Below, in pieces: positions 50,289 to 58,443 of a DNA stretch of 64,000 bases. The DNA comes from Cupriavidus taiwanensis (lineage in GTDB: Bacteria > Pseudomonadota > Gammaproteobacteria > Burkholderiales > Burkholderiaceae): positions 2,619,301-2,683,300 of the forward strand of contig NZ_LT984804.1 in assembly GCF_900250115.1 (NCBI RefSeq), given 5' to 3'. A program made the translations under genes and the position numbers. Each line of letters starts with the position of its first letter. Within the stretch, counting starts at the first letter, position 1. The notes beneath the pieces are model-generated. The model did not search any database and was not told the origin of the DNA. It was given only the letters and a program-made list of their open reading frames with translations.

Positions 50289-51035
50289 ATGAACCAACGT
50301 ATCGACGAAGAAGCGACCATCTGCACGAGCTGGATCGACATCCCGGCTGCCGATGGCCGCGCGTACCAGGGCTATCTCGCCCTGCCGCCGGCGAGAACGG
50401 GCCCCGGCATTGTCCTCTTCCAGGAAATCTTCGGCGTGAACCGCCATATCCGGACCGTGGCCGAGCAGTACGCGCAACTGGGCTTTGTCGTGCTCGCGCC
50501 CGACGTGTTCTGGCGGCAGGCGCCGCGCGAATCGTTCGGCTATGTGGGCGATGAAGCCGCGCGCGCGCGCGACATGCTCATCCGCGCCGACATGGCAGAG
50601 ATCGAGACCGACCTGGAAGGCACCGTGCGTTCACTGCGCGAGCGTCCCGAGGTCACGGGCGGCGTGGGCGCGCTCGGCTTCTGCATCGGTGGCAGGCTGG
50701 CCTACCTGGCTGCCGCTGCGGGACTGGTGGAGGCCGCCACGTGCTACTACGGCGGCGGGATCCAGGACCAGTTGCAGAAGGCGGCCGCCGTGCGTTGCCC
50801 GATGCTGTTCCACTACGGCGAGACAGATCCCATGATCCCGCTCGCCGCGGTCGAGCGCGTCAGGGCAGCCTTCGCCGACCGGGACACGGCGAAGTTCTTC
50901 GTCTATCCCGGCGCGAGCCACGGCTTCAACTGCTGGGAGCGTGCCAGCTATCAGCCGCTCGCCGCGATGCAGGCGCATGGTCGCACTGTGCTGCACTTTG
51001 CCCGCCATCTCGCTACCGCTAGCACGGTCGCATAG
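50289..51035 (+). CDS. Dienelactone hydrolase family protein
   Basis: The 248-residue alpha/beta hydrolase carries the dienelactone hydrolase triad: Cys132 in LGFCIGGRLAYL, Asp180 in HYGETDPMIPL and His211 in PGASHGFNC. Glu46 in LFQEIFGVN is also conserved in the family. The Cys nucleophile distinguishes it from serine esterases. It opens a lactone or enol-lactone. The ATG at 50289 (MNQRIDEEATICTSW) is preferred over an earlier frame start that overlaps the previous gene. The muconate-type enolase protein at 28749 could supply a lactone, but the two are in different runs. Confidence 0.91.
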   Translation: MNQRIDEEATICTSWIDIPAADGRAYQGYLALPPARTGPGIVLFQEIFGVNRHIRTVAEQYAQLGFVVLAPDVFWRQAPRESFGYVGDEAARARDMLIRADMAEIETDLEGTVRSLRERPEVTGGVGALGFCIGGRLAYLAAAAGLVEAATCYYGGGIQDQLQKAAAVRCPMLFHYGETDPMIPLAAVERVRAAFADRDTAKFFVYPGASHGFNCWERASYQPLAAMQAHGRTVLHFARHLATASTVA

Positions 51036-51056
51036 CCTCGGGACGGAGAACTCGCC

Positions 51057-51608
51057 ATGAGCATCGACGCCAACCAGTTCAAGGCAGCGATGCGCTGCCT
51101 CGCCGGACACGTCTGCCTGATCACCACGCTGTCGGCGGACGGGTCGCGGGCGGGGCTGACGGCCACGGCCGTCTGCTCGGTCTCGGCCGATCCGCCCACG
51201 CTGCTCGCCTGCGTCAACCGCAACAGCGCGTCGTTCCACGCCATCCAGGCGTCGGGCATCTTCGCGGTGAACGTGCTGGCGCTGGAAAGCCGTCGGCTGG
51301 CCGACCGCTTCGCCAGTCCCATGCCGGCGGAGGAGAAGTTTGCCGACGGCGTATGGGGACGCGCCAGCACCGGCGCGCCGGTACTCCGTGACGCGCTGGT
51401 CAGCTTCGATTGCCGAGTGGCCAGTGCCGTGGATGTCGGCACGCACGGCATCCTCTTCGGTGCCATCGACACCGCAATGCCGCGCGCCGACCGCGCGCGG
51501 CCGCTGCTGTATGCGCACGGCAGCTATGGCGAGTTTTCGTCGACCGACGCTGCCGCGGCGCGGGAACTGCTCTGGATTCCGACATGGGACCCGGAACCGG
51601 CCGGCTGA
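51057..51608 (+). CDS. Flavin reductase (FMN-binding split barrel)
   Basis: The 183-residue protein has the split-barrel flavin reductase pattern: FKAAMRCLAGHVCLITTLSADGSRAGLTATAVCSVSADPPTLLACVNRNSASFHAI, a GIFAVNVLALESR strand and a C-terminal LLYAHGSYGEF. It reduces FMN or FAD with NAD(P)H and is the usual partner of group D monooxygenases. The only such monooxygenase here is at 42474-43691 in the divergent run, so the two should form a two-component hydroxylase. It lies 21 bases after the dienelactone hydrolase gene. Confidence 0.92.
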   Translation: MSIDANQFKAAMRCLAGHVCLITTLSADGSRAGLTATAVCSVSADPPTLLACVNRNSASFHAIQASGIFAVNVLALESRRLADRFASPMPAEEKFADGVWGRASTGAPVLRDALVSFDCRVASAVDVGTHGILFGAIDTAMPRADRARPLLYAHGSYGEFSSTDAAAARELLWIPTWDPEPAG

Positions 51609-51704
51609 GGCGGACCATCGCAAACCCGCCGGCCGACAAAATTCCCGCCCGCATCCCTGCAGGGCGGGCACCACAACAATAAATTCCAACAACGGAGACA
51701 CGGA

Positions 51705-52895
51705 ATGGCTTTTCGCAAGAAAAGGCCGGCCATGGCACTTCGCCATCTGTCATTTGGCATTGCAATGACAGCCGCGACCACAGTGACGCACGCGCAGGGC
51801 AGCGTCACCATCGGCGGCCTGCTGGACGAGAGTGCCGCCGTCTATCGCGACAACGGCGGCCATTCGAACGTACGCATGCAGGATTCCGCCATCTACCCAT
51901 CCAAGTTCTACGTGCGCGGCACCGAGGACCTCGGCGGCGGCCTGCAGGCATCGTTCAGCCTGGACTCGATGATTTCCCTCAGCACCGGGGCGCTCGATCC
52001 GCAGTCGCGCGGCGCATTGTTCGAGAACTCGGCCTGGGTCGGCATGCGCAAGGTCGGGATCGGCGGTTTCCGCCTCGGGCAGCAGAACGACTTCGCGTTC
52101 GACTACTTCCTGATCGGCGCCATCGACCCCGCCACCGGCATCGCGGGCGGCATGCTGAACTTCCGCACCGGCAGCTTCGGCGCGGACCTGCTCGGTCTCG
52201 AGGGCCCCGCCCAGATCGGCGCCGGCCTTGCCGCCGGTGCGCCATACGCGCCGTACACCAATGCCACTGGCGCGCCGGTGGGCATGTCGGCCATCAACTG
52301 GGACCGCGTGGGCGGCAAGCGGATGTCGAACGCCATCAAAGTGACGACCGACGAGATCGGTGGCTTTTCGGCCGGGCTGATGTACAGCTTCGGCGAAGTC
52401 GCGGGAGACTTCCGGAACGGGTCAGGCAAGAGCGCGGCGATCGGGTATCACCATGGAGAAACGCGCGCCGCCGTGGTCTATACCGAGCAGAACTACGGCG
52501 CGGTCAATGGCGGGCAGAGCGGCATCGCCAACTTTATCGCCGGCGCCCGCACCAAGGTGTCGCGCTTCGATTTCTCGGGCATGTACAGCCAGGCGCGCAA
52601 CACATTCAGCGGAGCAAGGATCTACGCGCTGGCTGGCGGCATCGGCTATGAACTGAGGCCGGACCTGATTCTCGGCGGCGCCTATACCTACGAGAACGGC
52701 AACGCGCAACTGAAGAACGTGATCATCCACCAGGGCGCGCTCCAGTTGACCTACACCTTTTCCAGGCGGACCGCGGTCTATCTGGTGGGGGTCTACCAGC
52801 GCACCAACGGCGCCTATGCCGCGGAGATCGGCAACATCCTTGCCAGCGGGAAGATCCAGTCCGTGGCGGCAGTCGGCATGATGCACCGCTTCTGA
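51705..52895 (+). CDS. Trimeric porin, Burkholderiales type (porin 2)
   Basis: The 396-residue protein has a signal peptide (FGIAMTAATTVTHAQ), SVTIGGLLDESAAVYRDNGG, then FYVRGTEDLGGGLQASFSLDSMISL and ENSAWVGMRKVGIGGFRLGQQNDF. Strand pairs to the end finish in VAAVGMMHRF, with the C-terminal Phe. It is the last gene of run C, 96 bases after the flavin reductase. Porin 1 is the first gene of run A, so the island carries two outer-membrane pores, perhaps for different substrates or for both uptake and release. Confidence 0.93.
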   Translation: MAFRKKRPAMALRHLSFGIAMTAATTVTHAQGSVTIGGLLDESAAVYRDNGGHSNVRMQDSAIYPSKFYVRGTEDLGGGLQASFSLDSMISLSTGALDPQSRGALFENSAWVGMRKVGIGGFRLGQQNDFAFDYFLIGAIDPATGIAGGMLNFRTGSFGADLLGLEGPAQIGAGLAAGAPYAPYTNATGAPVGMSAINWDRVGGKRMSNAIKVTTDEIGGFSAGLMYSFGEVAGDFRNGSGKSAAIGYHHGETRAAVVYTEQNYGAVNGGQSGIANFIAGARTKVSRFDFSGMYSQARNTFSGARIYALAGGIGYELRPDLILGGAYTYENGNAQLKNVIIHQGALQLTYTFSRRTAVYLVGVYQRTNGAYAAEIGNILASGKIQSVAAVGMMHRF

Positions 52896-52929
52896 CGGCG
52901 GTACGCGGGGCGCTGGAGCGTGCCCCACT

Positions 52930-53595
52930 TCATACGCCGCGCGCCGCAAGGATCTGCATCAGCCCCTCGGCCACCATCTTGCGGCCTTCGGCATAGGCAT
53001 CCAGCAACATTTCCCGGTTCTTGGTACTCAACGCCTTCACCAGCTTCTGCTCGATGTTGGCGTTCAGGTGCTGGTCGCGCAGCGTGATATCGGCGGCCAG
53101 CGCGCGGTAGCGGTCGGTCAGCCGCATCAGCCGCAGCGCCTCGCGCTTGAGCACCTTGTTCGGCGACAACTCGAACACCGCGTCGTGAAACGCGCGATGG
53201 TGCTCGATCCATTCCGAGCGGTTACCGGCCGACAGCAGTTCGTCGAGTTCGGTCAGCATCGTCTTGAACTGCTTGAGTTGCGCGGGCGTGGGCCACTCGA
53301 TGGTGGACAGCAGTTCCGCTTCCAGCAGTTGGCGCATCAGGTAAAGCTGGCGTGCCTCGTCAGTCGACAACGGCGCGACGAAAAAGCCCCGGTTCGGATC
53401 GTGCTCGATGATGCTTTCGGCCGCCAGCAGCTTCAGCGCCTCGCGTACGGGGACACGGCTGATGCCGAAGCGGTCGGCCAGGTCGGATTGCCGTAGCTGC
53501 AGCCCGGGCGGCAACTGTCCGCGGTTGATGAGCTTGCGGATTTCCTGGGCGATCTGGGCGGGAATGTCGATGCCTTGTAGTTCTGCGGTGGACAC
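52930..53595 (-). CDS. GntR/FCD transcriptional regulator (GntR-3 of the island)
   Basis: The 221-residue protein has a winged helix (LADRFGISRVPVREALKLLAAESIIEHDPNRGFFVAPLS) and an FCD domain (EWIEHHRAFHDAVFEL, LMRLTDRYRAL, NIEQKLVKAL). It is the closest relative of GntR-1 at 25111: 34 of the first 40 winged-helix residues look the same by eye. The ATG at 53595 is clear. It is convergent to porin 2 (34-base gap), with direct repeats just upstream at 53620-53638 that look autoregulatory. Its position at the far end, opposite GntR-1, brackets the island. Confidence 0.92.
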   Translation of the reverse strand: MSTAELQGIDIPAQIAQEIRKLINRGQLPPGLQLRQSDLADRFGISRVPVREALKLLAAESIIEHDPNRGFFVAPLSTDEARQLYLMRQLLEAELLSTIEWPTPAQLKQFKTMLTELDELLSAGNRSEWIEHHRAFHDAVFELSPNKVLKREALRLMRLTDRYRALAADITLRDQHLNANIEQKLVKALSTKNREMLLDAYAEGRKMVAEGLMQILAARGV

Positions 53596-53619
53596 GGTAT
53601 GGCTAGGTCAGAATGAGAT

Positions 53620-53638
53620 ATGCAATATTGAATGCAAT
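53620..53638. promoter_or_regulatory. Direct repeats upstream of GntR-3, candidate autoregulatory site
   Basis: ATGCAAT occurs twice (53620-53626 and 53632-53638), separated by ATTGA, a 12-base period, 25-43 bases upstream of the GntR-3 start. It contains ATATGCAA (53618-53625), seen also in the run B/C promoter region. Confidence 0.4.
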
Positions 53639-53851
53639 CATACCTCCAAATCGGCCGCTCGAAGACGGGATCGGCGCTTCCAGAAGCAATACGCGGTCGC
53701 GCGCTGCCAGCCAGCCACTCCAGCGCTTCCTTGCGGATGGACTACGCGTTATGCGGGTGTCGTCCCGTTCAGGAAGGACTTTAATGTCCGCGGTCACAGC
53801 CAATGGTCGCTCGCCTATACTGCGCACACACCCTTCACCCATTCCCAAACC

Positions 53852-54541
53852 ATGGATTACACCCCCGGCATCAGCCACCTCGCCAGCCTGCTCGCCGATC
53901 CCGGCCGCGCCGCCATGCTGTGGGCGCTGATGGACGGCAGCGCCCGCCCCGCCGGCGAGCTGGCGTTGATCGCCGGCCTGTCGGCGTCATCCACCAGCGG
54001 GCATCTGGCGCGCTTGTCCGAAGGCGGCCTGCTGGTGGCGGAAACGCGCGGGCGCAACCGCTATTACCGGCTGGCGGCGCCGGAGATCGGCGTGGCGATC
54101 GAGGCGCTGGCGTCGGCCTCGCTGGCGAGCCAGCCGCCGCGGCTGCGTGCGGTGCCGGTTTCGCGCACGGCGCCGCCGGCGCTGCGGCAGGCGCGCACCT
54201 GCTATGACCATCTGGCGGGCGAGCTGGCCGTGGGCCTGTTCGAGCGCATGACGCAGTCACGGTGGCTGATGCTGGACGGGCCACGCGTCGAGCTCGGCGG
54301 CGACGGCGCGCAGGCGCTGGCGCGGCTCGGCGTGGATGTGGATGCGGCGCGCCGCAAGCGGCGGCAGTTTGCCTGCACCTGCCCGGACTGGAGCGAGCGC
54401 AAGCCGCATCTGGGCGGCGCGCTGGGAGCGGCGCTGCTGGGCAGCCTGCTGGCGCGCGGCTGGGTCGAGCCGACGCGGACCTCGCGCGCGCTGCGCGTGA
54501 CACCGGCGGGCCAACGCGAGATCATCCGCATCGCGGCCTAG
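53852..54541 (+). CDS. ArsR-type winged-helix transcriptional regulator
   Basis: The 229-residue protein begins MDYTPGISHLASLLADPGRAAMLWALMDG, then ELALIAGLSASSTSGHLARLSEGGLLVAETRGRNRYYRLA, a complete ArsR helix-turn-helix and wing. The C-terminal half has FACTCPDWSERKPHLGGALGAALLGSLLARGW, typical of a metal- or redox-sensing subgroup with a Cys pair. The ATG at 53852 precedes the HTH directly. The small acidic protein gene follows after 26 bases, so they may be co-transcribed. Confidence 0.88.
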   Translation: MDYTPGISHLASLLADPGRAAMLWALMDGSARPAGELALIAGLSASSTSGHLARLSEGGLLVAETRGRNRYYRLAAPEIGVAIEALASASLASQPPRLRAVPVSRTAPPALRQARTCYDHLAGELAVGLFERMTQSRWLMLDGPRVELGGDGAQALARLGVDVDAARRKRRQFACTCPDWSERKPHLGGALGAALLGSLLARGWVEPTRTSRALRVTPAGQREIIRIAA

Positions 54542-54567
54542 CGCGCCGCGGCAACCGGAGAAAAAAG

Positions 54568-55074
54568 ATGGCCACACCGCTGGACGACGACACGCAGGAC
54601 GCGATCGCGCGTTTCTTCGCCCTGATCAACCTTGGCGACAGCGCCCAGACTTCGGCGCAGCTGGCGATATTCGAGGATGCCCTGCTCGATGCCGAGGACG
54701 ACGACACCGACGGGCCGGAACTGCTGTGGGTGATCCGCGAGGTCATCGACTGGCAGTCCGGGTTCTTGGTCGACTGGAAGGATGCGCAATCCTTTATCGG
54801 CTGCCTCAACCAGCTGTGCGAGCGCATGGACCTGGAGCTCGACTGGGGCACCGACGATCCCGAGGACGAGGCCTTCCTGGAGAGCACCAGCGTGCCGGAA
54901 CTGATGGAGCTGGCGCACAACCAGCTGCGCGTGGCCGGCTATACGCTATGGAACTGGGATACCGGCGGCGACGCCTACGCCGGCTGGATCACGCGCAGCG
55001 AGGATGACGAAGAGATGCTGGACCTGGCCGAGGTCCTGCGCTTCGAGGTGCGGCCGGCGGACCAGCCTTTCTGA
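54568..55074 (+). CDS. Small acidic protein (DUF6630-like)
   Basis: The 168-residue protein is very acidic, with DDDTQDAIARFFALINLGD, then FEDALLDAEDDDTDGPELLWVIREVIDWQSGFLVDWKD and TRSEDDEEMLDLAEVL. I assign it tentatively to the DUF6630 group by overall pattern. No catalytic motif, signal peptide or membrane helix is seen. The ATG at 54568 follows GGAG-type purines. It lies 26 bases after the ArsR-type gene and converges on the alcohol dehydrogenase gene. The function is unknown. Confidence 0.8.
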   Translation: MATPLDDDTQDAIARFFALINLGDSAQTSAQLAIFEDALLDAEDDDTDGPELLWVIREVIDWQSGFLVDWKDAQSFIGCLNQLCERMDLELDWGTDDPEDEAFLESTSVPELMELAHNQLRVAGYTLWNWDTGGDAYAGWITRSEDDEEMLDLAEVLRFEVRPADQPF

Positions 55075-55109
55075 ACTTGGCGTCGAGGCGTTGCCTGGCG
55101 TGCGGGGAC

Positions 55110-55130
55110 GGGCCGGCGGGGGGCCGGCCC
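55110..55130. terminator. GC hairpin between convergent genes, possible terminator
   Basis: Arms GGGCCGGC (55110-55117) and GCCGGCCC (55123-55130) enclose a five-G loop. It sits between the convergent ends of the acidic-protein gene and the alcohol dehydrogenase gene, but no U-run follows on either strand. Confidence 0.4.
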
Positions 55131-55140
55131 GGCTGCAAAC

Positions 55141-56226
55141 TCAGTCGAACAGGATCACCGAGCGCGCCAGCTCGCCGCGGCGCAGTTCGTCGAAGGCTTC
55201 GTTGATGCGCTCCAGCGGCAGCCGCTGCGCGATCAGCTGGTCCAGCTGCAGGCGACCGGCCATATAAAAATCCACCATGCGCGGCATGTCCACCGGGAAG
55301 CGGTTGGAGCCCATCAGCGAGCCCTGGATGCGCTTCTCGCCCAGGAAATCGCTGCCCTTCAACTCGATCTTGACGCCCGGCGCGATCATGCCGATGACCG
55401 TGGCGGTGCCGCCGCGGCGCAGCATGGCAAAGGCCTGCTCGGTGGTCTCCTTCAGGCCGATGGCCTCGAAGGCATGGTGCACGCCGCCGCCGGTGAGGGT
55501 GCGCACCGCGTCCAGCACGTTGCCCTCGCTGGCATCGATCACGTCGGTCGCGCCGAACTTGCGGGCGAGCTCGAGCTTGCCCGGCACGCGGTCGATGGCG
55601 ACGATGCGGCCGGCGCCGGCGATGGCGGCGCTGTTGACCGTGGCCAGGCCGATGCCGCCGCAGCCGATCACGGCGACGGTCTCGCCCGGCTGCACCCGCG
55701 CGGTATGGATCACGGCGCCCATGCCGGTGGTGACCGCGCAGCCGATCAGCGCGGCGCGGTCCAGCGGCATGTCGCGCCGGATCGCCACCAGTGCGTGCTC
55801 ATGGATCAGCATCTGCTCGGCGAAGGCCGACAGGTTCAGGAACTGGTGCATGGCGTTGCCATGGGCGGCCTGCAAGCGCGGCGCTTCATCCTCGCGGCGG
55901 CGGGTATCGGGCTCGGTGCACAGCGACAGGTGGCCGGTCAGGCAATGCTCGCAATGGCCGCAGTAGGCCGACAGGCAGGTGATCACGTGGTCGCCGGGCT
56001 TGACCGTGCGGACTTCGGCGCCGACCTGCTCGACCACGCCCGCGGCCTCGTGGCCCGGAATGGTGGGCACGGGATGCGGGTAGGCACCGTCGACGAAGTG
56101 CAGGTCGGAGTGGCACACGCCGACGGCGGCGGTGCGCACCAGCACTTCGCGCGGTCCGGGCTTGCCGATGGCCACGTCTTCGATCACCAGCGGCGTCCTG
56201 GGTTGATGCAGCACTGCAGCTTTCAT
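55141..56226 (-). CDS. Zinc-dependent alcohol dehydrogenase (MDR, class III-like)
   Basis: The 361-residue MDR enzyme has the catalytic Cys in VGVCHSDLHF and GHEAAGVVEQVG. The structural-zinc cluster is in CGHCEHCLTGHLSLC, and the Rossmann motif VIGCGGIGLATVNSAAIAGAGRIVAID follows. Unlike the run B dehydrogenase, all zinc ligands are present. The C-terminal FLGEKRIQGSLMGSNRFPVDMP is typical of the class III/NDMA-type group. It probably oxidises primary alcohols with NAD+. It is monocistronic. Confidence 0.92.
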   Translation of the reverse strand: MKAAVLHQPRTPLVIEDVAIGKPGPREVLVRTAAVGVCHSDLHFVDGAYPHPVPTIPGHEAAGVVEQVGAEVRTVKPGDHVITCLSAYCGHCEHCLTGHLSLCTEPDTRRREDEAPRLQAAHGNAMHQFLNLSAFAEQMLIHEHALVAIRRDMPLDRAALIGCAVTTGMGAVIHTARVQPGETVAVIGCGGIGLATVNSAAIAGAGRIVAIDRVPGKLELARKFGATDVIDASEGNVLDAVRTLTGGGVHHAFEAIGLKETTEQAFAMLRRGGTATVIGMIAPGVKIELKGSDFLGEKRIQGSLMGSNRFPVDMPRMVDFYMAGRLQLDQLIAQRLPLERINEAFDELRRGELARSVILFD

Positions 56227-56315
56227 GGAATTCCTCCGGAGGGGAGCTACGGTGCCGGAAAAAATACCCCCAAACCCAGGTTCAGGAAAGCCACTGGCCG
56301 TCCGCCGCTGCCGCC

Positions 56316-57992
56316 TTAAAGCTCTTCCTTGATCGGGAGCACGCGCAGCACGCCGACTCCCAGATGTTGCAGCGGGCCCATGCCGGGCTCCTGATCGTAG
56401 ACCACCAGCTGTCCCTTCTCGCGCGTGGTCCAGGTCAGGCGCGGATTGCCGCCGTCGCCATCGCTCTGCAGCCCGACGCGGTAAGCCATGTCGAGCAGGG
56501 CGTCCTCGGTCGAGCGGGTCATGCGTTCGGCCAGCGCCGGGCTGTCGAGCACCACGCCCATCTCGGTATTCAGTTTCGCCGAGCGCGGGTCCATGTTGAG
56601 CGAGCCGATAAAGACCAGGCGCCGGTCGACGATGTAGTTCTTGGCGTGCAGGCTGGCGCGGCTGGACGACAGCCAGGCGCGCGAGCGCGAGCCGCGCGCG
56701 GCCTTGCCGCGGTTGGCCAGTTCGGCGTAGGCGCTGGGCTTGAGCTCGTACAGCTCGACGCCGGCGGCGACCAGCGCCCGGCGGTGCGGCGCATAGCCGG
56801 CGTGCACCGGGCTGACATCGGTGGCTTCGAACGAGTTGGTCAGGATGGTCACGCGGATGCCGCGCCGCGCCAGCGCGATCAGCCAGGCTTCGCCGTCGTC
56901 GTCGGGCACGAAGTAGGGCGAGATCAGCAGCACCTCCTTTTGCGCGCCGCTGATCATCTTCTCCAGCCGGGCGGTGGCGTGGCCCGGGTCGTCGTGGGTC
57001 TGGTGGGTGATCTTGGCCGCCTTGTCGGAGACCACCGCGGCCTTGCCGTAGTAGCCGGGCATATGGCCGGTTTCGATGCCTCTGGCCAGGCCCGAATCGA
57101 GCAGCTCCTGCACGTAGGGGCTGGCCACGGCCTGGTCGCCGCGCGCTTCCAGCCGCTTGCGCAGGCTGCGCATTTCCACCGGCGCTTCCTTGCCTGCCGG
57201 GATCAGCGCTACCACAGGATAGGAGGACGCGTCGTTCCAGTATTCGTCGAACACCGCGGACACCTGCGGCACCGCCGGCCCGGCCACCAGCACGTCGAGG
57301 TCGCTGAAGTCCATGTCGGTGCGCGCCGAGAAATACGCGTCGCCGACATTGCGCCCGCCCAGCAGCGTGATCTGGTTGTCCACCGTCATCGACTTGTTAT
57401 GCATGCGCCGGTCCAGGCGCTTGAAGCCCGCCAGCATTTCCAGCCAGCGCACGCTGCGGTTGGCGAACGGGTTGAACAGCCGCACTTCGACATTGGGATG
57501 CGAATCGATTGCCGACAGGACCTTGTCCAGGCCGCCGGTATGCAGGTCGTCGAGCAGCATGCGCACGCGCACGCCGCGGTCGGCCGCGTCGAGGATGTCG
57601 CCCAGCACGGCCGCGCCGGTGCCGGTGGGCTCGAAGATGTAGGTCTGCAGGTCAAGGCTGCGCTGGGCAGCGCGCGCCATCGCGAGCCGCGCGGCCAGCG
57701 CGTCGGGTCCGGACTGCAGCGGGTAGAACAGCGACTCGCCCGGACGCTTGGCCAGGCGCGGCGCCAGCACCTTGCCCAGCGGCGTGTCGCTGGTATTGGC
57801 CGGCGCGGTCGAGGGGGTGCGCTCCGCCTGCGCCGGCAGGCTGGCGCAACCGCCCAGCACCGCGGTGCCGAGCAGGCCGGCCAGTGCGATCGCGGCCAGC
57901 AGGCGCGCGCGCCGGCACCGGCCGGCGCCGGTATGCGCCGCGGTCGCCGGCCGCCGGGCGTCGAACGGAACATGGCTGTGCGTCTGGAACAT
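56316..57992 (-). CDS. clsC: Phospholipase D-family lipoprotein (cardiolipin synthase C type)
   Basis: The 558-residue protein has a lipoprotein signal (ALAGLLGTAVLGGC). It has two HKD motifs: HNKSMTVDNQITLLGGRNVGDAYF in the first half and HAKNYIVDRRLVFIGSLNMDPRSAKLNTEMG in the second. Each has the H-x-K-x4-D order. Length and layout match ClsC/YmdC-type cardiolipin synthases, which transfer a phosphatidyl group at the membrane. It has no operon partner on either side. The upstream gap of about 450 bases to the LysP gene is divergent. Confidence 0.9.
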   Translation of the reverse strand: MFQTHSHVPFDARRPATAAHTGAGRCRRARLLAAIALAGLLGTAVLGGCASLPAQAERTPSTAPANTSDTPLGKVLAPRLAKRPGESLFYPLQSGPDALAARLAMARAAQRSLDLQTYIFEPTGTGAAVLGDILDAADRGVRVRMLLDDLHTGGLDKVLSAIDSHPNVEVRLFNPFANRSVRWLEMLAGFKRLDRRMHNKSMTVDNQITLLGGRNVGDAYFSARTDMDFSDLDVLVAGPAVPQVSAVFDEYWNDASSYPVVALIPAGKEAPVEMRSLRKRLEARGDQAVASPYVQELLDSGLARGIETGHMPGYYGKAAVVSDKAAKITHQTHDDPGHATARLEKMISGAQKEVLLISPYFVPDDDGEAWLIALARRGIRVTILTNSFEATDVSPVHAGYAPHRRALVAAGVELYELKPSAYAELANRGKAARGSRSRAWLSSSRASLHAKNYIVDRRLVFIGSLNMDPRSAKLNTEMGVVLDSPALAERMTRSTEDALLDMAYRVGLQSDGDGGNPRLTWTTREKGQLVVYDQEPGMGPLQHLGVGVLRVLPIKEEL

Positions 57993-58443
57993 CAGTCAGT
58001 CTCCCTGCGCCGGTGAATGAAGGAACGGGGATGGGCCGGGTCCTCATGCCGGCCGGCGTGCAGCGCCTGCTACCTCGCAAGATATACCCGGCGCGCCGGC
58101 CCCGGCAGCGGTGCCATTCCTGTCCGCGCCGGGAGTTTGTCCTACACCGCTGCAGGGCCGGCGGGCGGGCCAGCATCCCGCGGCGAGTGCCGCATCTGAT
58201 GCACGGGACCCTCCCTGGGCGGGCGGCAGCGGCTTTCCCTGCACAGCGATTTCTCTTATGATGCCGCCCAATTACCGGCCGGTACACCGGGAGGAGGCCC
58301 TGCGGCACGTGTCGCCGCCCGCGCGGCTGGCGGCCTGGCGCAGCTTGCGGCCGCCCGGCGATGCCGGCATAGTTGCGCGCCTTCGCGCCCTTTGCGTCCC
58401 TGCGTGGCTTGTACCGCACGGCGCGCGCCCAGACCGGATCCCG
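57993..58443. other. Divergent intergenic region without recognised gene
   Basis: These 451 bases separate the phospholipase D gene and the permease gene and should hold both promoters. The open frame from 58111 merges into the permease frame, but the added segment is Arg/Pro-rich and lacks family similarity. Confidence 0.5.
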
